64,000 bases of DNA, taken from Aliarcobacter sp. Lineage in GTDB: Bacteria > Campylobacterota > Campylobacteria > Campylobacterales > Arcobacteraceae. Below, in pieces: positions 8,182-15,839 of the stretch. Numbering within the stretch: the first letter of the stretch is position 1; each line of letters opens with the position of its first letter. The stretch lies in assembly GCA_028689025.1 (NCBI GenBank), contig JAQTXA010000013.1, positions 1 through 64,000 of the forward strand, written 5' to 3'. The notes beneath the pieces were generated by a model, which saw nothing but the letters and a program-made list of their open reading frames with translations, was not told where the DNA came from and ran no database searches. Position numbers and translations under genes: made by a program.

Positions 8182-9903
8182 TTATTTAAAAGTACTATTA
8201 CCTTCATTTAATAATAATTCAATCATTCTTGCAATTTCTAGTGAATTATTATTTATTTCTTTATCTAATTCTTCAATAAATACTTCATATCTTGCAGCAG
8301 ATTCTTCATCTAACCCCTCAATATTATTCAATATTTGACTTTTAACTTTTGATTTCAATCGTCCTTGTGCAGTACTTGCATCAAATTCATGTTCATAATC
8401 AGTTAATAACATATCTTTTACTAGATTTTCATCATTGCTATCAGCATTCTTTCTAGTACCATCTCCTAAAATTACAACTTCATTATTAACAATAAATTTT
8501 TTATAAAAAATAAATAGTAAAACTGCTGCAATTATATATTGAATATACTCACTAAAATCTCTTAAAATAGATTTTATCATTGCTAATGTATCTGTAGACT
8601 CATCACCAACTATAATTGCATTACCATTTGCATCAACAGTTTGAGTAACTTGTTCAATTGGTTTAACACCAATAAACTTAAAATCTTTTACTGTGATTTT
8701 ATCTCCTCTTGTTTTATCGTAACCAATTGTATCTTGAACTACAGATTCTAATGAAGCTATAAATTCATCTTTATTTGGAATATCTTTTAAAATAGAGGAA
8801 TCAAATGTCACAGCAGCTGTTATCCGCTTAATATTTGTATAATTATTATCTTTTTGTGTAACAATTTTTTTAGAAATCTCATAATTTGTAACAGTGTTTG
8901 TACCTTCATTCTTTGAGGCAATATTATTACTTGCATTAGTATTAGCTGGTGCTTGAATATTACTATCTACACCTGCAACACCATTTGTATTAGATGGCAT
9001 TCCTTGTGAATTTGAGCTATTTTCTATTACTTGTTGAGATCTAATGCTTCCCTCAGGATTATAAATTTCTTCTTCAACATCTTTTTTTACAAAATCTAAA
9101 GAAACTGTTACTTTAGCTACGACTCTTCCCACTCCAACAAAAGGTTCTAACAATGCTACTACCTTTTTTGAGTAATCATCTTCCAATCCTTCTTTATATT
9201 TATTCTGAGTAGTTGACTTTTGGTTATTTATCTCATCCGGAGTTTGTTGAAGTAAACTACCATCTTGGTCAATTAATTGTATATTTTCCTGCTTTAGATC
9301 AGGTACAGCAGAAGCTATGAAGTTTTTAATCCCATCAATCTGCTTTTGTGTTAGAAAAATACCTGGTTTTAATGAAAGCACTGCAGATGCAGTTGTATCA
9401 CTTTTCTTTTCGGTAAAAATTGTTTCCTTTGGAATCGCAATTTTTACACTTGCTCTTAATACACCAGTAAGCGATTCTAATGATCTAGATAATTCACCTT
9501 CTAATGCTCTAAGATATTTTACTTTATTTTCAAAATTTGTAGTACCTAGAGATGATTTCTCAAATATTTCCCAGCCTACATGTTGACTTGTTGCTGCTTC
9601 ACTGGTAACTAATTTAATCTTAGCAATATTAATAAATTCTTTTGATGTTTTTAATGTTAAACTATTTCCTGTTCCACTAACTGCAAACAATATTCCCGAT
9701 GCTTCAAGTTCATCACTTGCTAACATAACTTGTGACTTGGTTAAGTTTGAAGCAATTGTATAATTTAATTTTTTATCTTCAGCTTTAACACTTGAATAAA
9801 CTAATAGACCAACTAATAATATAAATAATAAAGAAAAACCTCCAATTATAACTGCTCGTTGAGCTGTATTTAAATTGTTAATAAACTTTAAAAATTGATC
9901 CAT
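8182..9903 (-). CDS. fliF: Flagellar MS-ring protein FliF
   Basis: 573 residues, normal family length. There is an N-terminal membrane helix (about residues 17-37), then the periplasmic YscJ/FliF ring-building domains (SQVMLASDELEASGI, and VRASVKIAIPKETIF). A second membrane helix lies near 465-485 (YIQYIIAAVLLFIFYKKF). The cytoplasmic tail ends in the FliG-binding helix (SLEIARMIELLLNEG). It is directly downstream of flgB (17-bp gap) and upstream of fliG. fliE and flgC, which often sit between flgB and fliF, are absent from this window. Confidence 0.95.
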   Translation of the reverse strand: MDQFLKFINNLNTAQRAVIIGGFSLLFILLVGLLVYSSVKAEDKKLNYTIASNLTKSQVMLASDELEASGILFAVSGTGNSLTLKTSKEFINIAKIKLVTSEAATSQHVGWEIFEKSSLGTTNFENKVKYLRALEGELSRSLESLTGVLRASVKIAIPKETIFTEKKSDTTASAVLSLKPGIFLTQKQIDGIKNFIASAVPDLKQENIQLIDQDGSLLQQTPDEINNQKSTTQNKYKEGLEDDYSKKVVALLEPFVGVGRVVAKVTVSLDFVKKDVEEEIYNPEGSIRSQQVIENSSNSQGMPSNTNGVAGVDSNIQAPANTNASNNIASKNEGTNTVTNYEISKKIVTQKDNNYTNIKRITAAVTFDSSILKDIPNKDEFIASLESVVQDTIGYDKTRGDKITVKDFKFIGVKPIEQVTQTVDANGNAIIVGDESTDTLAMIKSILRDFSEYIQYIIAAVLLFIFYKKFIVNNEVVILGDGTRKNADSNDENLVKDMLLTDYEHEFDASTAQGRLKSKVKSQILNNIEGLDEESAARYEVFIEELDKEINNNSLEIARMIELLLNEGNSTFK

Positions 9904-9919
9904 ATATTATTTATCCTAA

Positions 9920-10321
9920 TTAATTTTTAGATGAAGATTCAATAACAGATTTGAATAAATTAGAATCTTTTCTTATTGATGATTGAATTGCGTCATATAG
10001 TATCTTGTTTTTAGACATTTCACTCATTTGACTATCTAAATTAACATTATTGCCATCATTTTGTTCTTGTAAGCCTGGCACTTCTAATAACTTTGGATTT
10101 ATATTAGACAAATTATTATCAATTGAAGATATGTGTTTTGAATTAGTTTGTCTCATTTTTAAACTATTAACCTGCAAGTTTAGTTCATCTTCAAAAACTA
10201 GCTCTTTTGTTTTATAATTTGGTGTATTTATATTAGCAATGTTACTTGAAATAACTTTTTGCTTTTCAGCTCTAAAATTTAACTGTTCAAAAAGTTTATT
10301 TGTTATGCTACTAGCTTCCAT
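9920..10321 (-). CDS. flgB: Flagellar proximal rod protein FlgB
   Basis: 133 residues. FlgB forms the proximal rod above the MS ring. It carries the rod-protein N-terminal motif (SSNIANINTPNYKTKELVFED) and a short C-terminal helix. The length is typical of FlgB. The start overlaps the upstream flgF stop by 1 bp (TAATG). Most genomes place flgC and fliE immediately after flgB, but here fliF follows instead, so those two partners must lie elsewhere. Confidence 0.88.
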   Translation of the reverse strand: MEASSITNKLFEQLNFRAEKQKVISSNIANINTPNYKTKELVFEDELNLQVNSLKMRQTNSKHISSIDNNLSNINPKLLEVPGLQEQNDGNNVNLDSQMSEMSKNKILYDAIQSSIRKDSNLFKSVIESSSKN

Positions 10322-11040
10322 TATTTAGTATTACTTCCTATTTTTTCTATCAATGCACCATTTAGATCATCTATTGTTTTAACGGCTTTTTGCGCTTGTT
10401 CAAATCTTCTATTTGCATCTATTAGCTCAACCATTGCACTAACAGAATTAACATTTGACTTTTCAATTGCACCTGTGACTATCAAATTTTCATTATTTTC
10501 AAATGTTTCAATTCCAATAGTATTTTTTGCTAAATAAGTATTATCACCAGTTTTTTCCAAATTCTCATAAGATATTTTGACAACACCAACTTGAGATGCA
10601 GTATCTGTATCAATAACTATTGGCTCGTTATTAGCATTTAAAACATTATTTCCATTTGAATCAACTAGAAAATTATCTAAATTTTTAAATGCTCCATCTC
10701 TTGTATATGCTATATCACCATTTTGATTTTGTATCTTAAAAAAAGTGTCAGGATTACTCAAGGCAAAGTCTAATGCATTTCCTGTCATTGCAATAGGACC
10801 CATTTCAGTATTTATGAATTTTGAATCAATTTTTGGTATATTATTAGTTACTTCATTTATTTTTGTTGGTGTAGTATTTTGTTCTTGAGCTCTTTGTAAA
10901 TAATAATTAAAAGTAGTTTCAGAGGTCCCTTCTTGCTTAAAACCATTAGTATTTATGTTTGCTAAATTATTACTAATTTGATCTAATCTATTAATTTGAT
11001 TTATCATTGATGCGGCAAGTGGGTAAGTACCTTGATTCAT
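10321..11040 (-). CDS. flgF: Flagellar basal-body rod protein FlgF
   Basis: 239 residues with the rod-family N-terminus (QISNNLANINTNGFKQEG) and C-terminus (AMVELIDANRRFEQAQKAVKT). It has an FlgF/FlgG-like centre (GNALDFALSNPDTFFKIQN and YTRDGAFK). It forms part of the distal rod in the periplasm. It differs from the canonical FlgG at 12536, which has the full AQRAYEANSKAITTAD ending, so FlgF is the better name. It lies between the CheZ-like gene and flgB. Confidence 0.82.
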   Translation of the reverse strand: MNQGTYPLAASMINQINRLDQISNNLANINTNGFKQEGTSETTFNYYLQRAQEQNTTPTKINEVTNNIPKIDSKFINTEMGPIAMTGNALDFALSNPDTFFKIQNQNGDIAYTRDGAFKNLDNFLVDSNGNNVLNANNEPIVIDTDTASQVGVVKISYENLEKTGDNTYLAKNTIGIETFENNENLIVTGAIEKSNVNSVSAMVELIDANRRFEQAQKAVKTIDDLNGALIEKIGSNTK

Positions 11041-11057
11041 TAACTACTCCTTATTAT

Positions 11058-11990
11058 TTATTTGTTATGAGAAAATTCAGCAATTAATTTATCTAAATCA
11101 TCACCTATTAAGTCATCTGTGCTATCACCATGAATATGTTTAGCAATAGCTACATCTTTAGTTGCACCATCATCTTCAAATAAATTATTTAAATATGAAG
11201 ACAATTTTCTAATAACAGACATAACTCTTTCAATTTTTTGTCTATTAATATCATTAAATTGCATTAATTCCATAGCTTGAAAGATCTCAGAATCTTCTGA
11301 ATTAATTAAACTCTTTATACTTTTTAATGACTCTGATACTTTATTAGTATTTGATAAGTGTTCATTAAACACTTTTATATTTGGAAATTTGCTATTTAAT
11401 GTTGAAAGCAAATTAGCTTGCGTAGTAAAATATGACTCGAAATCTTTTATATAATTTCTTAATTCATTATTATTATCAAGCGTCAAACTTAAAACATCAA
11501 ATATTTGAGAAACTTTTTCTTCAGAATCATTTGCAACTTGACTTAATTGATTAACTACTTTTGTATCTTTTTCAGCTGGGAAGGGGAATATTCCTTCTTT
11601 TATCTTAGTATTAGTCCAATCATTTACTATCTCATCTTCACTTCTATCTGGTTTCTTTTCAGATTTTTTCTCTACAACAACTTCTTTTTCAGGTTCAGAA
11701 ATAATCTCTTCCACGGGAGAAGATGTATTCTCATTTGCGTTCTCTATTTCACTTAATAATTTTTCGATATCAGAACTGCTAACACTAGCAGTAGTTGCTT
11801 TTAATTCAACAACATTCTCTTCTGTTTTCTCATTATCAAATTTGATATCTTCTTTTAGACCTTCTGTTTGAGATAATAACTCCTCAATTTCTTGAGTATT
11901 AACTGCAACAGTTTCATCTTCAGCCTCAACATCATCTTCAATATCAAGTCCATTCATTAAAGCTTCAATCTCTTCTTGGCTCATACTCAT
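11058..11990 (-). CDS. cheZ: Remote CheZ-type CheY-P phosphatase with three FliM-like N-terminal motifs
   Basis: 310 residues. The C-terminal half matches the epsilonproteobacterial CheZ (HP0170 type): a long helix with QAMELMQFNDINRQKIERV, then a flexible linker and a final acidic helix DDLIGDDLDKLIAEF, like the CheY-binding tail of CheZ. The N-terminal about 85 residues hold three similar short motifs: SQEEIEALMNG (about 4-14), TQEIEELLSQ (32-41) and SSDIEKLLSE (72-81). They resemble the LSQxEIDALL segment by which FliM binds CheY-P. About 60 acidic, low-complexity residues separate the motifs from the CheZ part. It is 14 bp downstream of cheY. The phosphatase assignment rests on family likeness. 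The multi-site CheY-P binding is inference. Confidence 0.78.
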   Translation of the reverse strand: MSMSQEEIEALMNGLDIEDDVEAEDETVAVNTQEIEELLSQTEGLKEDIKFDNEKTEENVVELKATTASVSSSDIEKLLSEIENANENTSSPVEEIISEPEKEVVVEKKSEKKPDRSEDEIVNDWTNTKIKEGIFPFPAEKDTKVVNQLSQVANDSEEKVSQIFDVLSLTLDNNNELRNYIKDFESYFTTQANLLSTLNSKFPNIKVFNEHLSNTNKVSESLKSIKSLINSEDSEIFQAMELMQFNDINRQKIERVMSVIRKLSSYLNNLFEDDGATKDVAIAKHIHGDSTDDLIGDDLDKLIAEFSHNK

Positions 11991-12004
11991 GATAATACCT
12001 TATA

Positions 12005-12376
12005 TTATTTTTTTAATACTCCGTCAAGCTTCTCTTTTAAAACTTCCGCGTTAAATGGTTTTACTATATAATTATTAACACCTGCCTTTAACGCAGTAAT
12101 AACTTCACCTTTCCCACCTTCAGTTGTAATCATAATGATAGGTGTCTTTTGGTGCATACCTTCGCCCCTAACTTTTTTAACTAGTTCTAGGCCATTCATA
12201 TTAGGCATATTCCAATCTGTTAATATAACATCATAGCGACTTTCACCAAGTAATTTCCATGCCTTTACACCATCTTCGGCTTCATCGAAACTATCTTTAG
12301 TAAATCCTAATTGCATAACCACATTTCCAATGATTCTTCTCATTGTAGAGCTATCATCAACTATTAGAATTCTCAT
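12005..12376 (-). CDS. cheY: Chemotaxis response regulator CheY
   Basis: 123 residues, a single receiver domain with all key residues. Acidic pocket DD is in LIVDDSSTMRR, the phospho-acceptor Asp in DVILTDWNMPNMNG, the Thr in IIMITTEGG and the Lys in YIVKPFNAEVL. There is no output domain, as expected of CheY. It carries phosphoryl groups from CheA to the motor switch. It starts a long minus-strand unit (cheY-cheZ-flgF-flgB-fliF-fliG-fliH) and is divergent from flgG. CheA and CheW are not in this window. Confidence 0.95.
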   Translation of the reverse strand: MRILIVDDSSTMRRIIGNVVMQLGFTKDSFDEAEDGVKAWKLLGESRYDVILTDWNMPNMNGLELVKKVRGEGMHQKTPIIMITTEGGKGEVITALKAGVNNYIVKPFNAEVLKEKLDGVLKK

Positions 12377-12413
12377 TAAGTATCCCTTTATTTATAAATA
12401 TATTCAATTTATA

Positions 12414-12453
12414 TGCATTATATATAATTTGTTTTAAATTTACACTTAATGCA
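12414..12453 (-). promoter_or_regulatory. Candidate cheY promoter framed by an inverted repeat
   Basis: In the 159-bp gap between cheY and flgG, a minus-strand TATAAT (12417-12422) lies about 40 bp upstream of the cheY ATG. It overlaps the left arm of a 7-bp inverted repeat, TGCATTA (12414-12420) and TAATGCA (12447-12453). The repeat could be an operator over the promoter. No -35 consensus is obvious. Confidence 0.4.
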
Positions 12454-12501
12454 TCAAAAAAATAATCTCTTAAATTTATCTAAATTTAATTAATCTTAAA
12501 A

Positions 12502-12529
12502 TATAATAAATATATGCAACTTTAAAGGA
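12502..12529 (+). promoter_or_regulatory. Candidate -10 and ribosome-binding site for flgG
   Basis: TATAAT at 12502-12507 lies 28 bp before the GTG start of flgG, and AAAGGAT at 12523-12529 is a good ribosome-binding site 6 bases from it. The ribosome-binding site supports GTG at 12536 as the true start. Confidence 0.5.
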
Positions 12530-12535
12530 TATACC

Positions 12536-13324
12536 GTGATTAGAGGACTCTATACAGCAGCAACAGGTATGAACTCAATGCAACATCAAATTGATGTGAC
12601 ATCAAATAATATAGCCAATGTTAATACTACAGGTTTTAAACAAGATAGAGCTGAATTTCAAGACTTAATGTATGAATCACTAAATTATACTGCTGGTCAA
12701 ACAACACAAACAACTATTAATCCTACGGGTATCGATGTTGGGCTTGGAGTTAGAGTTTCTGGTATTCAAAAGAATTTTACAGAGGGTGATTTAAAACTAA
12801 CATCAAATACTCTAGATTTAGCTATTCAAGGAAAAGGATTTTTTCAAATAACATTGCCAAGTGGTGAGACAGCTTATACTAGAAATGGCGCGTTTAAATT
12901 AGATAATCAAGGTTCTATCGTAAATTCAAGTGGTTATCCACTAAATCCAGAAATTGTTGTTCCTGACAATGTTACAGATTTATCTATTGCAAAAGATGGT
13001 ACAGTTACAGCAACAGATCCGCAAACAAGTGCGACAGTTGACTTAGGCCAAATAACTGTTGCAGACTTTATAAATCCAGCTGGTCTTACGCCTTTAGGTG
13101 ATTCTTTATTCATGAAAAGTGATGCTTCAGGTGATGTTTTAGAAGGTAATCCAACTGAAAGTCAATTTGGAAGCATTCAACAGGGTATGATTGAATTATC
13201 AAATGTGAAGTTAGTTAATGAAATGGTTGATTTAATTACAGCACAAAGAGCTTATGAAGCTAACTCAAAAGCAATTACAACTGCAGATGGAATGCTTGAT
13301 ACAGTTAATAGATTAAAAAACTAA
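12536..13324 (+). CDS. flgG: Flagellar distal rod protein FlgG
   Basis: 262 residues, the usual FlgG length. The N-terminus has IRGLYTAATGMNSMQHQIDV with NNIANVNTTGFKQDRAEFQD, and the C-terminus has LITAQRAYEANSKAITTADG. It builds the distal rod crossing the periplasm. The start is GTG, supported by AAAGGAT 6 bases upstream. It is transcribed away from cheY, apart from the minus-strand rod and hook genes, and is followed closely by two uncharacterised genes (18-bp then 2-bp gaps). Confidence 0.96.
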   Translation: MIRGLYTAATGMNSMQHQIDVTSNNIANVNTTGFKQDRAEFQDLMYESLNYTAGQTTQTTINPTGIDVGLGVRVSGIQKNFTEGDLKLTSNTLDLAIQGKGFFQITLPSGETAYTRNGAFKLDNQGSIVNSSGYPLNPEIVVPDNVTDLSIAKDGTVTATDPQTSATVDLGQITVADFINPAGLTPLGDSLFMKSDASGDVLEGNPTESQFGSIQQGMIELSNVKLVNEMVDLITAQRAYEANSKAITTADGMLDTVNRLKN

Positions 13325-13342
13325 AGTAATTAAATAAAATTT

Positions 13343-13723
13343 ATGAATTTAGAAGAATTAAAAAAACTTCGCGAAGAAAAATTTTTAGCTCATAAAAGAA
13401 AAAAACGAGAATATTATTTAAAGAAAAAAGAAAAAGAAGTAAAAAAAGTTTATGATTATGATAATGAACTTAATAATGACAATTTTACACTTACAATAAA
13501 AGAAATAATTAAAGCTCAAAAAAATTATTTAGACAATAGAAAAGATATAATAATTACAAAACTAAATACTTACAAAGAGAAAAAAAAAGAGTATTATGAG
13601 CTTAATAAAGAAAAAAGACTTGAATATGACAAAGAGTACAGAGAAAAAAGAAAAGAAGAGCTTAAGCAATATAGAAAAGAGTATTATAGAAAATTAAAAG
13701 AAAATAAAAGTTTAAAAGAGTAA
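13343..13723 (+). CDS. Lysine/glutamate-rich helical protein, unknown function
   Basis: 126 residues with very many Lys, Glu and Tyr (for example KKREYYLKKKEKEVKK and KEYREKRKEELKQYRKEYY). It probably forms a long single helix or coiled coil, is strongly basic, and has no signal peptide or membrane segment. It lies 18 bp after flgG and 2 bp before the next membrane protein, so it appears to be a real operon member. Charge-rich low complexity makes homology searches unreliable. I do not recognise a family. A flagellar or nucleic-acid-related role is only a guess from position and charge. Confidence 0.6.
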   Translation: MNLEELKKLREEKFLAHKRKKREYYLKKKEKEVKKVYDYDNELNNDNFTLTIKEIIKAQKNYLDNRKDIIITKLNTYKEKKKEYYELNKEKRLEYDKEYREKRKEELKQYRKEYYRKLKENKSLKE

Positions 13724-13725
13724 AA

Positions 13726-14724
13726 ATGGCAGATGATAACAACCAACTAGATCCTAATAATATAAATTATACAACTAATTCTTATGGTTCAAATAGTGAA
13801 GAAACAAATGAGGAAGATGTTGATAATAATTTGGAAGAAATAAATGAATCTCCAATTGAATTAAATGAAGAATTTATAAAACCAAAAAAAGCACTTCTCC
13901 CCCAAATATTAATAGGAATTGTTGCACTTTTACTTTTACTCTTGATTATTGGTGCAGTACTTTACTTTAGTGGTTTTTTTACACCTAAAGAAATAGAAAA
14001 AGTTGAAATAAATGAAGTAACTCCTCTAGTAGAAAAAATTGAAACAAATGAGAATAGTTATAAATTTGATATAAAAGATATCAATTCTAAAAAATTGAAT
14101 GAACAGCTTGCAAATTTAACTAGCAAAAGTATAAATAATGAAAAAATTGAAGAAGTAGAAAAAAAAGCGAATGAGAAAAAACTATTTGAGGAACAAAAAC
14201 AAAAAGAAGATGAATTATTAAAAAATCAGGAAAAAGAGCTATTAGAACAAAAAGCACAACTTGAAGAAAAAAAACAAGAATTAGAAAAACAAAAAGCAGA
14301 GCTTGAAGCGATGAAAGAGCAAGCAATACAATTAAAAAATGAACTAACTAATACTACTAAAAATGATACTGAAGAAACACCTAATCAGAAAATAGGAAAA
14401 AATATTAATTCAAAAGATACAGATATAAGTAATGAAAATAATAATTCAATAAAAAAAGAAAATAATAGTAGTTTCCTATTATTCATTAGTGTTGCAAAAA
14501 TAAAAGGCGTTTTATATAAAAAATACTTAGATAAAATTGTTGCTGTAAATCCTGATATTAAGCTATGTAGAGATGATGGGAATAGAATTGAACTCTATTA
14601 TGGACCTTTTGAAAATAATGAAGATAGAGCTAATTTATTAAGTAAATTAATTAGTAATAAATTTAATGAAGCTTATGAATTAGAATTTACACAAGAAGAG
14701 TATGATAAAAGATGTAACTATTAA
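13726..14724 (+). CDS. Single-pass membrane protein with coiled coil and SPOR-like C-terminus
   Basis: 332 residues. Residues 1-55 are acidic and cytoplasmic. One membrane helix follows (about 58-82, ILIGIVALLLLLLIIGAVLYF), then a long Glu/Lys/Gln coiled coil (about 140-205). The C-terminal about 80-residue domain resembles the sporulation-related (SPOR) fold in pattern: SFLLFISVAKIKG, then IELYYGPFENNEDRANLLSKL. SPOR domains bind septal or denuded peptidoglycan. A periplasmic C-terminus reaching the wall is therefore plausible. It ends one base before the convergent rimM stop. The SPOR assignment is by eye and needs a profile search. Confidence 0.65.
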   Translation: MADDNNQLDPNNINYTTNSYGSNSEETNEEDVDNNLEEINESPIELNEEFIKPKKALLPQILIGIVALLLLLLIIGAVLYFSGFFTPKEIEKVEINEVTPLVEKIETNENSYKFDIKDINSKKLNEQLANLTSKSINNEKIEEVEKKANEKKLFEEQKQKEDELLKNQEKELLEQKAQLEEKKQELEKQKAELEAMKEQAIQLKNELTNTTKNDTEETPNQKIGKNINSKDTDISNENNNSIKKENNSSFLLFISVAKIKGVLYKKYLDKIVAVNPDIKLCRDDGNRIELYYGPFENNEDRANLLSKLISNKFNEAYELEFTQEEYDKRCNY

Positions 14725-14725
14725 T

Positions 14726-15265
14726 TTAAGAGTTTTCTAAAATAATTAGTGAATCTTTTACTTCTATTTTTTTATCATTGATATTTATATTTAAAATGTA
14801 TTTATCAAACATATGAGGTATTAAGAATACTTTTGCATGACCTTTTTCAATAAGTTCATCAGAAGTTTGAATTTCTAAATAATCATTTAAAGGATATCTT
14901 TGTATCTCTTTAACCTGACCTAATAACAAATCATTTTCATAAACGTTACAAGAGATTAAATCAAACCAAAAGAATTCATTCTTTTTTAATTTACAACTCT
15001 GTTTTGTTTGCTCAATGGTTGAATATAGTTCTTGATTAGTCAGTTTTTTAGAAGTTTCGAGATCATCAAAATTTTCAAATTTTATTAATTCTCGAGAAGT
15101 ATTATATTCAGCTACTTTTAGTTCTAATTTTTTATTAGTTTTAAAAACAGCACCTTTTTTAAACTGTTCAGGAAAATCTGTATCCATAAAAAGTCTTAAG
15201 TGACCTTGTAATCCAACAGCTTTTCCTAACTTAGCTACAAATATATCATTACTATTCATAGACAA
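14726..15265 (-). CDS. rimM: 16S rRNA processing / 30S maturation factor RimM
   Basis: 179 residues. RimM binds S19 and assists 30S head assembly. The N-terminal barrel motif is FVAKLGKAVGLQGHLRLF. The C-terminal PRC-barrel part includes FFWFDLISCNVY, then LEIQTSDELI and VFLIPHMFDKYIL. The track start is TTG at 15265, with GGTGA 5 bases upstream. An ATG two codons later (15259) is also possible. It is last in the order rpsP-KH-rimM. In C. jejuni I recall trmD and rplS next, but here a convergent flagellar-region gene ends one base away instead. Confidence 0.93.
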   Translation of the reverse strand: MSMNSNDIFVAKLGKAVGLQGHLRLFMDTDFPEQFKKGAVFKTNKKLELKVAEYNTSRELIKFENFDDLETSKKLTNQELYSTIEQTKQSCKLKKNEFFWFDLISCNVYENDLLLGQVKEIQRYPLNDYLEIQTSDELIEKGHAKVFLIPHMFDKYILNININDKKIEVKDSLIILENS

Positions 15266-15505
15266 CTATTTCACCACTACTTGTATTTTATATGAAATAC
15301 CATCTTTTGCTTTACAACCATTTGCCATAGTTTTTAAAGCATTAATCATATTACCATTTTTACCAATAAGCTTGCCAATATCAACACTGTTTACACTAAT
15401 AATAATTTCAGCAAAATTATCATCAATTAATTCTTTTGTAATAGTAACATCCTCAGGAACACTTACAATTAGTTTTGCATAGTTTTCTATAAATTTAGTA
15501 ATCAT
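15266..15505 (-). CDS. khpA: KH-domain RNA-binding protein (KhpA-like)
   Basis: 79 residues, one KH domain with the GxxG loop in VDIGKLIGKNGNMINALKTM. Small KH proteins of this type lie between rpsP and rimM in many bacteria and act as RNA-binding partners (KhpA/KhpB in Gram-positives). It directly abuts rimM and follows rpsP by 18 bp. The symbol is by family likeness. Confidence 0.88.
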   Translation of the reverse strand: MITKFIENYAKLIVSVPEDVTITKELIDDNFAEIIISVNSVDIGKLIGKNGNMINALKTMANGCKAKDGISYKIQVVVK

Positions 15506-15523
15506 ATTATTTTCTAATTATAA

Positions 15524-15751
15524 TTATTTAGAAGCTAGTTTTTTAACTTTTTCAGAAGGTTTAGCACCAACACTTAACCAATAGTTATATCTTTCTTCGT
15601 CAATTTTTAATACTTTTGGCTCAACTACTGGGTTGAAATAACCAATTGATTCAATCCAACCTGAATCTCTTCTTTTTCTTGAATCTGTTACAACGATTCT
15701 ATAAAATGGTTTTTTGTTTCTTCCCATTCTTGTTAATCTAATTACTGTCAT
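15524..15751 (-). CDS. rpsP: 30S ribosomal protein S16
   Basis: 75 residues with the S16 signature [20 protein letters not shown] at the N-terminus and [13 protein letters not shown] in the middle. It is a 30S subunit assembly protein. The start is ATG with an AAAGGAAAG ribosome-binding site. It heads a short operon rpsP-khpA-rimM, with its own candidate promoter, separated by 88 bp from ffh. Confidence 0.97.
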   Translation of the reverse strand: MTVIRLTRMGRNKKPFYRIVVTDSRKRRDSGWIESIGYFNPVVEPKVLKIDEERYNYWLSVGAKPSEKVKKLASK

Positions 15752-15771
15752 GTTTTCTTTCCTTTTTTTTA

Positions 15772-15777
15772 ATTATA
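15772..15777 (-). promoter_or_regulatory. Candidate rpsP promoter -10 box
   Basis: TATAAT on the minus strand, 20 bp upstream of the rpsP ATG in an 88-bp gap after ffh. The 5' leader would be very short. A small inverted repeat (TGAACT and AGTTCA) lies upstream in the same gap. Confidence 0.4.
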
Positions 15778-15839
15778 GTATTGAATTCTGAACTCCAAAA
15801 CAAAAGTTAAAAGTTCACAGCTCAACACTATTAAATTTT

